The notes: generated by a model from the sequence alone, not told the origin. A stretch of DNA of 64,000 nucleotides from Peptoniphilus_A sp001811425 (GCF_001811425.1 NZ_KV804738.1:1-64000), one strand, 5' to 3'. Positions 19,011 through 27,850 are shown, numbered from the stretch's first letter. Numbers and translations are program-made.

Positions 19011-19367
19011 GTGCCAACAAAACCTAAGAAACCATGTTCACATCCAGGTTGTCCAGAGTTAGTTGATGGACGATTCTGTAAGAAACATGAGAAAGAATAT
19101 AACAAAAGCTATGAAAAATATAAAAGAGATCCTAAAACTCATAAGCGTTATGGAAAAGCTTGGAGAGTTATAAGGAAAAGATACGTAGCAGAGCATCCAC
19201 TTTGTGAGATGTGTTTAAAAGAGAATAGAATGACAAAGGTAGAGGAAGTACATCACATACTTCCTCTTTCTCGTGGTGGAACTAATGACGAAGACAATCT
19301 TATGAGTCTTTGTAAATCTTGTCACTCAAAGATTCATGCAAAGAGTGGAGATAGGTTTGGAGGATAG
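19011..19367 (+). CDS. HNH endonuclease of the packaging module
   Basis: A 118-residue HNH protein, GTG start. It has an N-terminal zinc knuckle (CSHPGCPELV, with later Cys residues) and the HNH core VEEVHHILPLSRGGTNDEDN with CKSCHSKIH (about 79-113). HNH proteins next to terminase are needed for specific cleavage at cos in HK97-type phages, and here one lies just before TerS. Confidence 0.9.
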   Translation: MPTKPKKPCSHPGCPELVDGRFCKKHEKEYNKSYEKYKRDPKTHKRYGKAWRVIRKRYVAEHPLCEMCLKENRMTKVEEVHHILPLSRGGTNDEDNLMSLCKSCHSKIHAKSGDRFGG

Positions 19368-19440
19368 TTTTACGTGGGGAGGGGGAGTCGTTATCTTAAA
19401 AGCTGATTTCCCTACCAACGGTGCCGCCCTCTCACGCACA
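19368..19440 (+). other. Candidate cos site
   Basis: The gap between HNH and TerS is strikingly G/C-rich for this genome (GGGGAGGGGGAGTCG and CGGTGCCGCCCTCTC). This is the position of cos in HNH-containing cos phages. Cohesive ends cannot be deduced by eye. Confidence 0.4.
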
Positions 19441-19495
19441 AAAAAACAGGTTCAAAGGGCCTATTAAAGAAAATAATAAAATAGGAGGTGATACT

Positions 19496-20068
19496 ATCGC
19501 TAAAGACGGAACATACAGAGGTGGAAGAAGAGTAAAAGCAGGAGGGAAACCACAGCCTGCTGCTGAAAAAATAGAAAAAGGTAAAAAAGTAGAAATACTA
19601 ATGAATGATATTCCAACATTCACTCCAGAAGAAATAGATGCAGTTGACTTACCAGATGGAGCAGTTCTTGATGGAACAGATATGCCAACACCTAGTGATT
19701 ATCTATCTGCAAAGCAAAAGAATGGTATACCACTTGGTGCTGATGAAATATATAAAGAGACTTGGTCTTGGTTAAAACAGAGAAACTGTGAGAACTTAGT
19801 TAATCCAAGATTGCTAGAATCCTATTCCCAGGCTTTTGCAAGATACATCCAATGTGAAGAGGCAATAAGTCAATTTGGACTTTTAGGAAAGCATCCTACT
19901 ACAGGAGGAGTTATTGCATCTCCATTTGTACAGATGTCTAGTCAGTTTCAAAAGACAGCTAATCTTTTATGGTACGAGATTTATGACATCGTAAAAGAAA
20001 ACTGCACTGAAGTTTATGAAGACTACGGAGAAGATATGATGGAAAAATTACTAAGACAGAGGAGGTAA
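19496..20068 (+). CDS. terS: Terminase small subunit (P27 family)
   Basis: About 190 residues. LGADEIYKETWSWLKQRN and the helical C-terminal region ending in EDMMEKLLRQRR match P27-type small terminases, which bind the packaging site and recruit TerL. I place the start at ATC 19496, seven bases after AGGAGG, giving (M)AKDGTYRGGRRVKAGGKP. An upstream in-frame GTG at 19421 has no ribosome-binding site and lies in the GC-rich candidate cos. Confidence 0.8.
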   Translation: MAKDGTYRGGRRVKAGGKPQPAAEKIEKGKKVEILMNDIPTFTPEEIDAVDLPDGAVLDGTDMPTPSDYLSAKQKNGIPLGADEIYKETWSWLKQRNCENLVNPRLLESYSQAFARYIQCEEAISQFGLLGKHPTTGGVIASPFVQMSSQFQKTANLLWYEIYDIVKENCTEVYEDYGEDMMEKLLRQRR

Positions 20069-20073
20069 TTATA

Positions 20074-20856
20074 TTGTTTGAAAAAGTAAATCCAAAGCAC
20101 CCTGATAAACAGGCAGATTGTATTGCAGGTGCAATTGTAGATTTAGCATATAAGGAAAAAGATAATCCTAAAATAGCAGTTGAAGTTTTGCTGGGGCATG
20201 GAAATTGTCATGTAATTATTGAAACGGACTGCAATCTAAATAAGAAAGAAATTGAAACAGCAATTAAGAGGATAGCTGGAGATGTCAAAGTAGATATTAA
20301 AATTGTAGAACAGGATATCCACCTATCAAAGAATCAAAAAGAAAAGATAAGATGTGGTGACAATGGAATCTTTAAGGGAGTACCTACATCTGAAGAAGAA
20401 AAGAAACTGTCTTTAATTGCTCATGAAATCTATTCTAATTATCCTTACGATGGGAAGTACATTCTTGGTGGAGATAAACTCATCATCTGCCAATCTAATG
20501 TATCTACAGAAATCTTAAAATCTATTTATCCAAGAGCAATCGTAAATCCATTAGGGGATTGGACTGGAGGATTTAATGTTGATACTGGAGCGACCAATAG
20601 AAAACTCGGCTCTGATATGGGAAGAGCAGTAACTGGTGGAGGACTTCATGGTAAAGACCTATCCAAGGCTGACGTATCAGTTAATATTTATGCCCACCTA
20701 AAGGCACAAGAAGAGAAAAGAGAGATTGAATTATCCTGTGCAATCGGAGATGAAACTGTTGATGGTAGACCATATTCTGAAATTGTAGAAATAGCTAGAA
20801 ACTATATTAATTCTATTGGTGGTTTTGAGGAATTTGCTAAGTGGGGGCTCATCTAA
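20074..20856 (+). CDS. Phage S-adenosylmethionine synthetase-like protein
   Basis: A 260-residue, shortened MetK homologue (bacterial MetK is about 385). Recognisable parts are HPDKQADCIAGAIVDL (about 8-23), CGDNGIFKG (about 92-100), NPLGDWTGGFNVDTGATNRK and the glycine-rich TGGGLHGKDLSKADVS (about 189-204). TTG start after AGGAGG. The adjacent gene is a DNA methyltransferase, so it probably secures methyl donor for phage DNA modification. Catalytic competence is not certain. Confidence 0.85.
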   Translation: MFEKVNPKHPDKQADCIAGAIVDLAYKEKDNPKIAVEVLLGHGNCHVIIETDCNLNKKEIETAIKRIAGDVKVDIKIVEQDIHLSKNQKEKIRCGDNGIFKGVPTSEEEKKLSLIAHEIYSNYPYDGKYILGGDKLIICQSNVSTEILKSIYPRAIVNPLGDWTGGFNVDTGATNRKLGSDMGRAVTGGGLHGKDLSKADVSVNIYAHLKAQEEKREIELSCAIGDETVDGRPYSEIVEIARNYINSIGGFEEFAKWGLI

Positions 20857-22106
20857 TGAAAGAAGGACTATTACAATATGAATTAAAAAATGTAGATGAA
20901 CTCATCCCATATATTAATAATGCTAGAACGCATACTGACGAACAAATTAATAAGGTAGCTGCATCTATAAAAGAATTTGGATTTTTAAATCCTATCTTAA
21001 TTTCAGATGAGAATGTTATTACAGCAGGACATTGCAGACTTCTAGCGGCTAAGAAACTAGGACTAAAGAAAGTTCCATGTATTTTAGAAAATCATCTCAC
21101 AGAGGGACAAAGAAAAGCTTATGTTCTTGCTGATAATAAGTTAAGTTTAGATGCTGGCTGGGATGAAGAACTATTGAGAGTTGAAATTGAATCCCTAGAA
21201 GATTATGGATTTAATGTAGAGCTTACAGGATTTTCAACTGAAGAATTATCTTCGCTCTTTGACCTTGGTGTAGAGGCTGAAGAAGATGACTTTGATGTTG
21301 AAGAAGAACTTAAAAAGCCTATTTTTTCCAAGGAAGGAGATATTTGGACTCTAGGTCGACATAAAGTTATTTGTGGTGATTCTACTCTATGGGATACTTT
21401 TGAAAAGTTACTAGGCGAAACTAAGGTCAATTTAGTATGTACCGATGCACCATATTTTGTTGAATTAAAAAATAAATCGGGAACGATTAAAAATGACAAC
21501 TTAAATGATAAAGAGGCCTATGAATTTTTAATGAAGGTCTTTACAAACTTTAAAGACGCAATGGCTAAGGATGCATCAATTTATGAATTCTATGCAACTA
21601 TGAAAGCTAGAGTTTTCTATGATGCTTTTGAAGATGCAGGCTTTAAAGTTGGTGCAGGGCTTATTTGGAAAAAACCAAGAGCTCCTTTCATGAGAACAGA
21701 TTGGAAATTTAATATGGAGCCTATTATATTTGGTTGGAGAAAAGATGGAAAACATAACTGGTATGGAGATCAAAAACAAACAGCAGTCTTTGAATTTGAT
21801 GGAATCAAAGATTCAGAAAAAGAAGGATGTGGTCATCCATCATCAAAACCAGTACCTCTCATTGCCTATCTAATTAAACAATCTACACAAACGAATGGAT
21901 TAGTCCTTGATGGATTTTTAGGAAGTGCATCGACTCTGATTGCTTGTGAAGAACTAAATAGAATTTGTTATGGTATAGAAATAGAGCCTAAATTTGTTGA
22001 TGTAGCAGTAAAAAGATATTTGAATTTAGTGGGTAGTGACGAAGAAATAAACTTATTAAGGGATGGAAAAAAATATAAGTATGAAGATGTTATTAATCTG
22101 ACTTGA
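20856..22106 (+). CDS. ParB-domain DNA methyltransferase
   Basis: A 416-residue protein with an N-terminal ParB-like domain (PYINNARTHTDEQ, ITAGHCRLLAAKKLG) and a C-terminal beta-class N4/N6 methyltransferase. Motif IV reads TDAPYF instead of the usual DPPY, and the SAM-binding motif reads LDGFLGSAST instead of a typical F-x-G-x-G. The ATG overlaps the upstream stop (TAATG). It probably modifies phage DNA. The changed motif IV may alter or lower activity. Confidence 0.85.
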   Translation: MKEGLLQYELKNVDELIPYINNARTHTDEQINKVAASIKEFGFLNPILISDENVITAGHCRLLAAKKLGLKKVPCILENHLTEGQRKAYVLADNKLSLDAGWDEELLRVEIESLEDYGFNVELTGFSTEELSSLFDLGVEAEEDDFDVEEELKKPIFSKEGDIWTLGRHKVICGDSTLWDTFEKLLGETKVNLVCTDAPYFVELKNKSGTIKNDNLNDKEAYEFLMKVFTNFKDAMAKDASIYEFYATMKARVFYDAFEDAGFKVGAGLIWKKPRAPFMRTDWKFNMEPIIFGWRKDGKHNWYGDQKQTAVFEFDGIKDSEKEGCGHPSSKPVPLIAYLIKQSTQTNGLVLDGFLGSASTLIACEELNRICYGIEIEPKFVDVAVKRYLNLVGSDEEINLLRDGKKYKYEDVINLT

Positions 22107-22149
22107 TATAAATCAGTATTTGAGTGATATATGTATGTGAGGTGATTAG

Positions 22150-22365
22150 ATGATTTCAAGGGAAATTATACAAAAATTAAAAGAGACGTATCCAGTAGGT
22201 ACAAGAGTAAAACTAATCCAAATGGAAGATGACCAAGCACCTCCAGTTGGAACCTTAGGCACAGTTTATGGGGTGGATGCCATTGGATCAATCCTAGTAA
22301 AATGGGATAATGGTTCGATGTTAAATGTAATTTTTAGGGAAGATATAATTGAAAAATCTAAATAA
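22150..22365 (+). CDS. DUF4314 protein
   Basis: A 71-residue protein with the SH3-like DUF4314 pattern: YPVGTRVKLIQMEDDQAPPV, then GTLGTVYGVDAIGSILVKWD. Such proteins are frequent in phage packaging neighbourhoods. Function unknown. Confidence 0.82.
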   Translation: MISREIIQKLKETYPVGTRVKLIQMEDDQAPPVGTLGTVYGVDAIGSILVKWDNGSMLNVIFREDIIEKSK

Positions 22366-22380
22366 ATAACCATATATTGC

Positions 22381-22417
22381 TTGACTATTCCTCTATTGTA
22401 CGGGAATATGTGTACAA
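22381..22417 (+). promoter_or_regulatory. Conserved promoter with overlapping dyad, copy 1
   Basis: TTGACT (22381-22386), 17 bases and GAATAT (22404-22409) form the promoter. TTGTAC at 22396-22401 and GTACAA at 22412-22417 form an inverted repeat that spans the -10 box. A second copy is at 22839-22876 and a related one at 48917-48945. Confidence 0.7.
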
Positions 22418-22437
22418 CAAAAGAGGAGGAACGAAAA

Positions 22438-22806
22438 ATGAAAAAGATTGAATTGTTAGAAAACATTAAAGAAAAAGAAGAATTTGAAGAAAATAGAATC
22501 AGCTACAGGTTTTATTGGGCATATAGAGAATCCCAAAGGATAGGTCGAGACATCATAAACTTTGATGACATTGGATTTGAAAATAATCACGAAGATATGA
22601 TAGAGAATCTTGAAAGATTTGGGATACAAGAATTTACAATTTCCGACCAGTCAACAGGACTTATGAAAGGGTTAAAAAGCTTTAAAAGAAAAGGGTACTT
22701 TCCTATAGACTTAATTGAAATAGATACAGGAAGGACTAATTGGAATTTCAAAGAGAGCAAAGAGGAAAAAGAATATGCACCAGCCCTCCTTTTCAAGAGA
22801 AATTAG
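22438..22806 (+). CDS. Hypothetical protein behind the dyad promoter
   Basis: A 122-residue protein (MKKIELLENIKEKEEFEENR at the start) with AGGAGG upstream. It contains SYRFYWAYRESQRIGRDIIN and EFTISDQSTGLMKGLKSFKR, a pattern I have seen in conserved phage and conjugative-element proteins of unknown function. It has its own regulated promoter, so it may be expressed independently of the late operon. Confidence 0.6.
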   Translation: MKKIELLENIKEKEEFEENRISYRFYWAYRESQRIGRDIINFDDIGFENNHEDMIENLERFGIQEFTISDQSTGLMKGLKSFKRKGYFPIDLIEIDTGRTNWNFKESKEEKEYAPALLFKRN

Positions 22807-22838
22807 AATAAAAATAGAGAGTTGAGCAAGATAATTGC

Positions 22839-22876
22839 TTGACTTATCTCTAGTTGTACGGGAATATGTGTACAAC
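22839..22876 (+). promoter_or_regulatory. Conserved promoter with overlapping dyad, copy 2
   Basis: TTGACT (22839-22844), 17 bases and GAATAT (22862-22867). GTTGTAC at 22853-22859 and GTACAAC at 22870-22876 form a 7-base inverted repeat over the -10 box. From GTAC to the downstream AAAAGA the sequence is nearly the same as copy 1. Confidence 0.7.
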
Positions 22877-22898
22877 AAAAGAAAAGGAGAGCATTACC

Positions 22899-23186
22899 AT
22901 GAAAAAAGACCTTTTAGAAAGATTAGAAACAGAAGTTAAAGCTTGCAAAAGATACGCAGAAAACTCAATAAAAAAATCAAAAGAAGGCAAGATTGGAGCA
23001 GCCATTAACCTTTTAGACATAGCAGGAACAGCAAAGAAATGTGCAGATCAACTTCATGAAGAACTTTGGAAAGAGTCACAAGGAAACCTAAATGAAGAAG
23101 AATTTCAACTTTTTGCAGAATCAGAAACACTAGAAAGAGAACTTAAAAAAGCTTACAAAGAATTAAACACAGCAAGACAAAGATAA
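22899..23186 (+). CDS. Small helical protein behind the dyad promoter
   Basis: A 95-residue, fully helical, charged protein (MKKDLLERLETEVKACKRYA at the start). It shares promoter architecture with the preceding gene. No motif is recognised. A weak hairpin (AAATAGAG/CTCTATTT, about 23198-23220) follows its stop. Confidence 0.55.
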   Translation: MKKDLLERLETEVKACKRYAENSIKKSKEGKIGAAINLLDIAGTAKKCADQLHEELWKESQGNLNEEEFQLFAESETLERELKKAYKELNTARQR

Positions 23187-23284
23187 AAATAAAATTCCAA
23201 ATAGAGTTTAGGCTCTATTTGTCGTAGTAGAAGTCACAATCAGGTGGCTATTTTTTATGCCTATTTTTCAAGGAAGGAGGTCAA

Positions 23285-24874
23285 ATGAAATATAAACCAA
23301 CTAGATTTATGCTTGAAAGCTCACGTTATGATAAAAACAAAGCAGACTATGCCGTCACCTTTATAGAATGTCTGAAGCATACAAAGGGTAGATGGGCAGG
23401 TAAAGATTTCAAGCTTATTGACTGGCAAGAAGAAATCATAAGAGACTTATTTGGAATTGTAAAAGATACGGGATATAGACAATTCAATACTGCATATATT
23501 GAAATACCAAAGAAGATGGGAAAGTCTGAACTTGCAGCTGCTGTAGCACTCCTCCTTACTTGTGGCGATGGAGAAGAAAGAGCAGAAGTTTATGGATGTG
23601 CTGCCGATAGACAACAAGCAACCATTGTCTTTGATGTTGCAGCTGATATGGTAAGAATGTCTCCAGCACTTTCTAAGAGAGTAAAAATTCTAGCGTCTCA
23701 AAAGAGGATGATGTATAAGCCGACCAATTCTTTCTATCAAGTTCTATCTGCAGAGGCTTATTCCAAACACGGATTTAATATTCATGGTGTGGTCTTTGAC
23801 GAACTTCATACTCAACCTAACAGAAAGTTATTTGATGTCATGACAAAAGGTTCTGGAGATGCAAGAACCCAGCCCTTATATTTTCTTATAACAACAGCTG
23901 GAACAGATACCAAATCAATCTGCTACGAAACGCACCAAAAGGCAGTCGATATTTTGGAAGGTAGAAAAACTGATCCAACTTTTTATCCTGTGATTTATGG
24001 AGCAGATAGAGAAGATGATTGGACAGATGAAAAAGTATGGCATAAGGCAAATCCCTCTCTAGGAATTACAGTTCCAATAGAAAAAGTAAGACAAGCTTGT
24101 GAATCAGCTAAGCAAAATCCAACTGAAGAAAATGCCTTCAGACAGTTAAGATTAAATCAGTGGGTCAAGCAAGCGATTAGGTGGATGCCTATGGAAAAAT
24201 GGGACTTATGTAATTTTACTGTTAATGAAGAAGAACTAAAAGGTAGAGTTTGCTATGGTGGTCTTGACCTATCAAGCACAACGGATATTACAGCTTTTGT
24301 TTTAGTCTTTCCTCCAATTGATGAAGATGATAAATATCAAATATTACCCTACTTTTGGTTGCCAGAGGATAACCTCGACCTAAGAGTAAAAAGAGACCAT
24401 GTGAACTATGACCTATGGAAAAAACAAGGCTATATTCAAACTACAGAAGGAAATGTAGTCCACTATGGTTTTATAGAAAAATTTATCGAAGACTTAGGTG
24501 AGATTTATAACATTAGAGAAATTGCCTTTGATAGATGGGGAGCTGTTCAGATGGTTCAAAACTTAGAAGGTATGGGATTTACTGTCGTTCCGTTCGGTCA
24601 AGGATTTAAAGATATGTCTCCACCAACTAAAGAACTCATGAAACTAACCCTTGAAAGGAAAATAGCCCATGGAGGTCATCCAGTTCTAAGGTGGATGATG
24701 GATAATATTTTTATACGAACAGATCCTGCTGGAAACATTAAGGCAGACAAAGAAAAATCTACAGAAAAGATAGATGGAGTTATTGCCACAATCATGGCTC
24801 TTGATAGGGCAATAAGATGTGGGAATGATACAAGTGAATCGGTTTATGATGATAGGGGATTGATTGTTTTTTAA
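23285..24874 (+). CDS. terL: Terminase large subunit
   Basis: A 529-residue HK97-type large terminase. The ATPase has IPKKMGKSELAAAVALLL (Walker A-like, about 79-96) and VVFDELHTQ (Walker B, about 168-176). The nuclease region has YGGLDLSSTTDITAF (about 319-333) and AFDRWGA. It cuts concatemers and drives DNA into the head. AAGGAGG precedes the ATG. The portal gene would normally be next, but a Fic cassette intervenes. Confidence 0.95.
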   Translation: MKYKPTRFMLESSRYDKNKADYAVTFIECLKHTKGRWAGKDFKLIDWQEEIIRDLFGIVKDTGYRQFNTAYIEIPKKMGKSELAAAVALLLTCGDGEERAEVYGCAADRQQATIVFDVAADMVRMSPALSKRVKILASQKRMMYKPTNSFYQVLSAEAYSKHGFNIHGVVFDELHTQPNRKLFDVMTKGSGDARTQPLYFLITTAGTDTKSICYETHQKAVDILEGRKTDPTFYPVIYGADREDDWTDEKVWHKANPSLGITVPIEKVRQACESAKQNPTEENAFRQLRLNQWVKQAIRWMPMEKWDLCNFTVNEEELKGRVCYGGLDLSSTTDITAFVLVFPPIDEDDKYQILPYFWLPEDNLDLRVKRDHVNYDLWKKQGYIQTTEGNVVHYGFIEKFIEDLGEIYNIREIAFDRWGAVQMVQNLEGMGFTVVPFGQGFKDMSPPTKELMKLTLERKIAHGGHPVLRWMMDNIFIRTDPAGNIKADKEKSTEKIDGVIATIMALDRAIRCGNDTSESVYDDRGLIVF

Positions 24875-24922
24875 TATCTCTTAGCATTATTCCTAAAACT
24901 GGCATATTCCATTCCGATACTC

Positions 24923-24951
24923 TTGACATTATTCCGATGAAATAATAACAT
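24923..24951 (+). promoter_or_regulatory. Promoter of the Fic cassette
   Basis: TTGACA (24923-24928), 17 bases and TAACAT (24946-24951). ATTCCGAT occurs twice around the -35 box, and ATTATT/AATAAT forms a short dyad across the spacer. These could be operator half-sites for the Fic protein's own DNA-binding domain. Confidence 0.65.
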
Positions 24952-24974
24952 AAATTATGAATAGGAGGAGAGTT

Positions 24975-25871
24975 ATGTTTACAGGAGTAAGCGAAATTGC
25001 AAAAAAATGGGGCATATCAGAAAGAAGAGTTAGAATTTTATGCAGTGAAGGAAGAATTCCCAATGCATATAAAGAAGGTAAAATATGGAAAATTCCATCA
25101 AATGCAATAAAGCCGACAGATGAAAGATTTACAAAGCCTAAAACTCTTCTTCCAATAATTGATGAAAAATTAGCAAAATTAAATACTCTAAGACCTCTTA
25201 CAGAGGGAGAGGTTGCAAGGCTTTTAGAAGATTTCATGATTGAATACACATATAATACGAATGCGATTGAAGGAAACACTCTTACTTTAAGAGAAACAGA
25301 TATGGTTCTTAGAGGGCTTACTATTGATAAAAAACCATTGAAAGATCATATAGAAGCGGTTTCTCATAAAGAAGCTTTTTACTTTGTTGTAGATTTAGTT
25401 AAAGAAAATAGAGAATTGACAGAGAGTCTAATAAAGCAAATTCATTATCTTGTATTAGGAGATAAAAAAGAAGATAGGGGAGTTTACAGAAAAGTTCCTG
25501 TTCGTATAATGGGTGCAAGTCATGAACCTGTGCAACCATATTTAATTGAGCCCAAAATGGAGGAACTTTTAATAAATTATAAAGCATCAAGTGAGCATAT
25601 TATAACTAAACTTGCAAAATTTCATATAGAGTTCGAGGGGATTCATCCTTTTATTGATGGAAATGGAAGGACTGGCAGACTTTTAGTTAATCTCGAACTT
25701 ATGAAAGAGGGTATTCCACCGATAGATATTAAATTTACCGACAGAATAAAATATTATGAGGCATTTGATGAATATCACGTAAAAAATAACTTGAGCGAAA
25801 TGGAAAGCTTATTTGCGTCTTATGTTAATGAAAGGTTAGATGAGTATCTAGGAATACTTGAAATAAAATAA
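24975..25871 (+). CDS. Fic-domain protein with N-terminal HTH
   Basis: A 298-residue protein. The N-terminus is a MerR/excisionase-like helix-turn-helix (VSEIAKKWGISERRVRILCS). The Fic core has the complete motif HPFIDGNGRTGR (about 217-228), so AMP-transferase activity is likely. An inhibitory (S/T)xxxE(G/N) motif appears as TNAIEGN (about 93-99), upstream of the core as in class II Fic proteins. It sits between TerL and portal with its own promoter and terminator, so it is an independently expressed moron. Confidence 0.9.
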   Translation: MFTGVSEIAKKWGISERRVRILCSEGRIPNAYKEGKIWKIPSNAIKPTDERFTKPKTLLPIIDEKLAKLNTLRPLTEGEVARLLEDFMIEYTYNTNAIEGNTLTLRETDMVLRGLTIDKKPLKDHIEAVSHKEAFYFVVDLVKENRELTESLIKQIHYLVLGDKKEDRGVYRKVPVRIMGASHEPVQPYLIEPKMEELLINYKASSEHIITKLAKFHIEFEGIHPFIDGNGRTGRLLVNLELMKEGIPPIDIKFTDRIKYYEAFDEYHVKNNLSEMESLFASYVNERLDEYLGILEIK

Positions 25872-25880
25872 ATTATATTT

Positions 25881-25907
25881 AGCACTCTTTTAGATGAGTG
25901 CTATTTT
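25881..25907 (+). terminator. Terminator of the Fic cassette
   Basis: AGCACTC (25881-25887) pairs with GAGTGCT (25896-25902), followed by five T. It separates the Fic transcript from the head genes. Confidence 0.75.
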
Positions 25908-25933
25908 TATACCTACTTTTAGGAGGTGGCAAT

Positions 25934-27175
25934 ATAAACATTTTAAACTTAATATTCAAGTCAAGAGACAAACCTAAAGACGGGGAGAGGATATCTTCAT
26001 CGTCTTTTTTATTTGGGAGAACAACAGCAGGAAGGAATGTCAACGAATTTACTGCTATGCAAATGACAGCAGTTTATTCGTGCGTGAGAGTTCTTGCTGA
26101 AACCTTAGCAGGACTTCCTCTCCATTTATATAAAAGAGGAGACCAAAATTCAAAGGAAAAAGCAAAAGACCATGCCATATATTTTCTTTTGCACGATGAG
26201 CCAAATACTGAGATGACTTCATTTGTATTTAGAGAAACACTAATGACCCATTTATTACTTTGGGGTAATGCCTATGCTCAGATAATTCGTAATGGAAGAA
26301 ATGAGGTTATTGGCCTCTATCCACTAATGCCAAACAAAATGACTGTTATAAGAAGTGAAGATGGAGAAATCTTCTATAAATACAATCACAAATCTGAAGA
26401 AGTTTATCTTTTAAAAGAAGATGTCCTTCATATACCAGGACTTGGTTTTGATGGACTCATAGGATACTCGCCAATTACAATGGCTAAAAATGCCATTGGT
26501 ATGGCTATGGCTTGTGAAGATTATGGAGCGTCATTCTTCCAAAATGGAGCACAACCAGGTGGAGTTTTAGAGCATCCAGGAATTATTAAAGACCCAGAAA
26601 GAGTTAGAGAGTCATGGAATGCTGCCTTTCAGGGGCCTAAGAACGCCAACAAAGTGGCTGTACTTGAAGAAGGGATGAAATACCAACCTATAGCCATAGC
26701 ACCAAGTGAGGCCCAGTTTTTGGAAACAAGAAAGTTTCAGTTAAATGAGATAGCAAGGATATTCAGAATACCACCTCATATGATTGGAGACTTGGAGAAG
26801 TCGTCATTTTCAAATATAGAACAGCAGTCACTTGAATTTGTTAAATACACTCTCGATCCTTGGATTGTTCGTTGGGAGCAATCCCTAGAAAGAGCACTAC
26901 TAACAAAGAAAGAAAAAGAATCCTACTTTATTAAATTTAATCTTGATGGACTTCTAAGAGGGGATTATGAATCAAGAATGAATGGATATGCTGTAGGAAG
27001 ACAGAATGGTTGGATGAGCGCAAATGACATAAGAGAATTAGAAAATCTTGATAGGATATCGGCTGAAGAAGGTGGAGATTTATACCTTGTAAATGGAAAT
27101 ATGCTACCACTTGATAAGGCAGGTAGTTTTTATCAGCAGAAAGGAGAAGTGATAAGTCCTAATGAAGAACAATAA
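25934..27175 (+). CDS. Portal protein (HK97 family)
   Basis: About 413 residues. FTAMQMTAVYSCVRVLAETL, then PNTEMTSFVFRETLMTHLLL and RIFRIPPHMIGDLEKSSFSN, identify an HK97-type portal, the ring through which DNA enters. The apparent start is ATA at 25934, seven bases after AGGAGG, since no ATG, GTG or TTG is suitably placed. The upstream in-frame GTG at 25898 lies inside the Fic terminator stem. It overlaps the protease gene by 14 bases. Confidence 0.93.
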   Translation: MNILNLIFKSRDKPKDGERISSSSFLFGRTTAGRNVNEFTAMQMTAVYSCVRVLAETLAGLPLHLYKRGDQNSKEKAKDHAIYFLLHDEPNTEMTSFVFRETLMTHLLLWGNAYAQIIRNGRNEVIGLYPLMPNKMTVIRSEDGEIFYKYNHKSEEVYLLKEDVLHIPGLGFDGLIGYSPITMAKNAIGMAMACEDYGASFFQNGAQPGGVLEHPGIIKDPERVRESWNAAFQGPKNANKVAVLEEGMKYQPIAIAPSEAQFLETRKFQLNEIARIFRIPPHMIGDLEKSSFSNIEQQSLEFVKYTLDPWIVRWEQSLERALLTKKEKESYFIKFNLDGLLRGDYESRMNGYAVGRQNGWMSANDIRELENLDRISAEEGGDLYLVNGNMLPLDKAGSFYQQKGEVISPNEEQ

Positions 27176-27848
27176 AATATTTTGGAATTGGAATAAAGAT
27201 TCAAATGAAATTTATATAGACGGAGTAATTGCAGAAGAGTCTTGGTTTGATGATGAAATCACGCCAAGGCTCTTTTTTGAGGAATTAAAAAATAAAAGTG
27301 GAGACATAACTGTGTGGATCAACTCACCTGGTGGAGATTGTATAGCTGCATCGAGAATTTACACCATGCTGTTAGAACACAAAGGCAATGTAACCATTAA
27401 GATTGATGGGCTTGCAGCTTCAGCAGCATCAGTAATTGCCATGGCAGGAACTGAGGTGTTGATGAGTCCAACCTCACTAATGATGATTCATAACCCCTTA
27501 ACTGTGGCAATTGGCGACTCAAAAGAAATGCAAAAAGCCATAGATATGTTAAAGGAAGTTAAGGAATCAATCATTAATGCCTATGAGATTAAGACAGGTT
27601 TATCCAGAGAAGAGATTTCTAATCTAATGGATGTAGAGACTTGGTTTGATAAGAATAAGGCCATCGAGATGGGTTTTTGTGATGGAACTCTCACTGACAA
27701 AAGAAAAGATGAAAAAGCTACAAACATGGTCTTTTCAAGGCGAGCAGTTACAAACTCGCTCTTAACAAAGATAAATAAAGAAGTAAAGACTCACTCAATT
27801 AGTGAGGTAGAAGAAAGATTAAACAAAATTAAAAATACTTGGAGGTAA
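27162..27848 (+). CDS. ClpP-like head maturation protease
   Basis: A 228-residue ClpP-fold serine protease. VWINSPGGDCIAASRIY (oxyanion region), GLAASAASVIAMAG (nucleophile Ser) and LMMIHNP (catalytic His) are all present. It trims the capsid protein's N-terminal scaffold region during head assembly. It lies directly before the capsid gene. Confidence 0.93.
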   Translation: MKNNKIFWNWNKDSNEIYIDGVIAEESWFDDEITPRLFFEELKNKSGDITVWINSPGGDCIAASRIYTMLLEHKGNVTIKIDGLAASAASVIAMAGTEVLMSPTSLMMIHNPLTVAIGDSKEMQKAIDMLKEVKESIINAYEIKTGLSREEISNLMDVETWFDKNKAIEMGFCDGTLTDKRKDEKATNMVFSRRAVTNSLLTKINKEVKTHSISEVEERLNKIKNTWR

Positions 27849-27850
27849 TT

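Noticed and set aside
25898..25933. Upstream GTG start for the portal gene
   Set aside because: It lies in the stem of the Fic terminator, has no ribosome-binding site and would put the AGGAGG inside the coding region.
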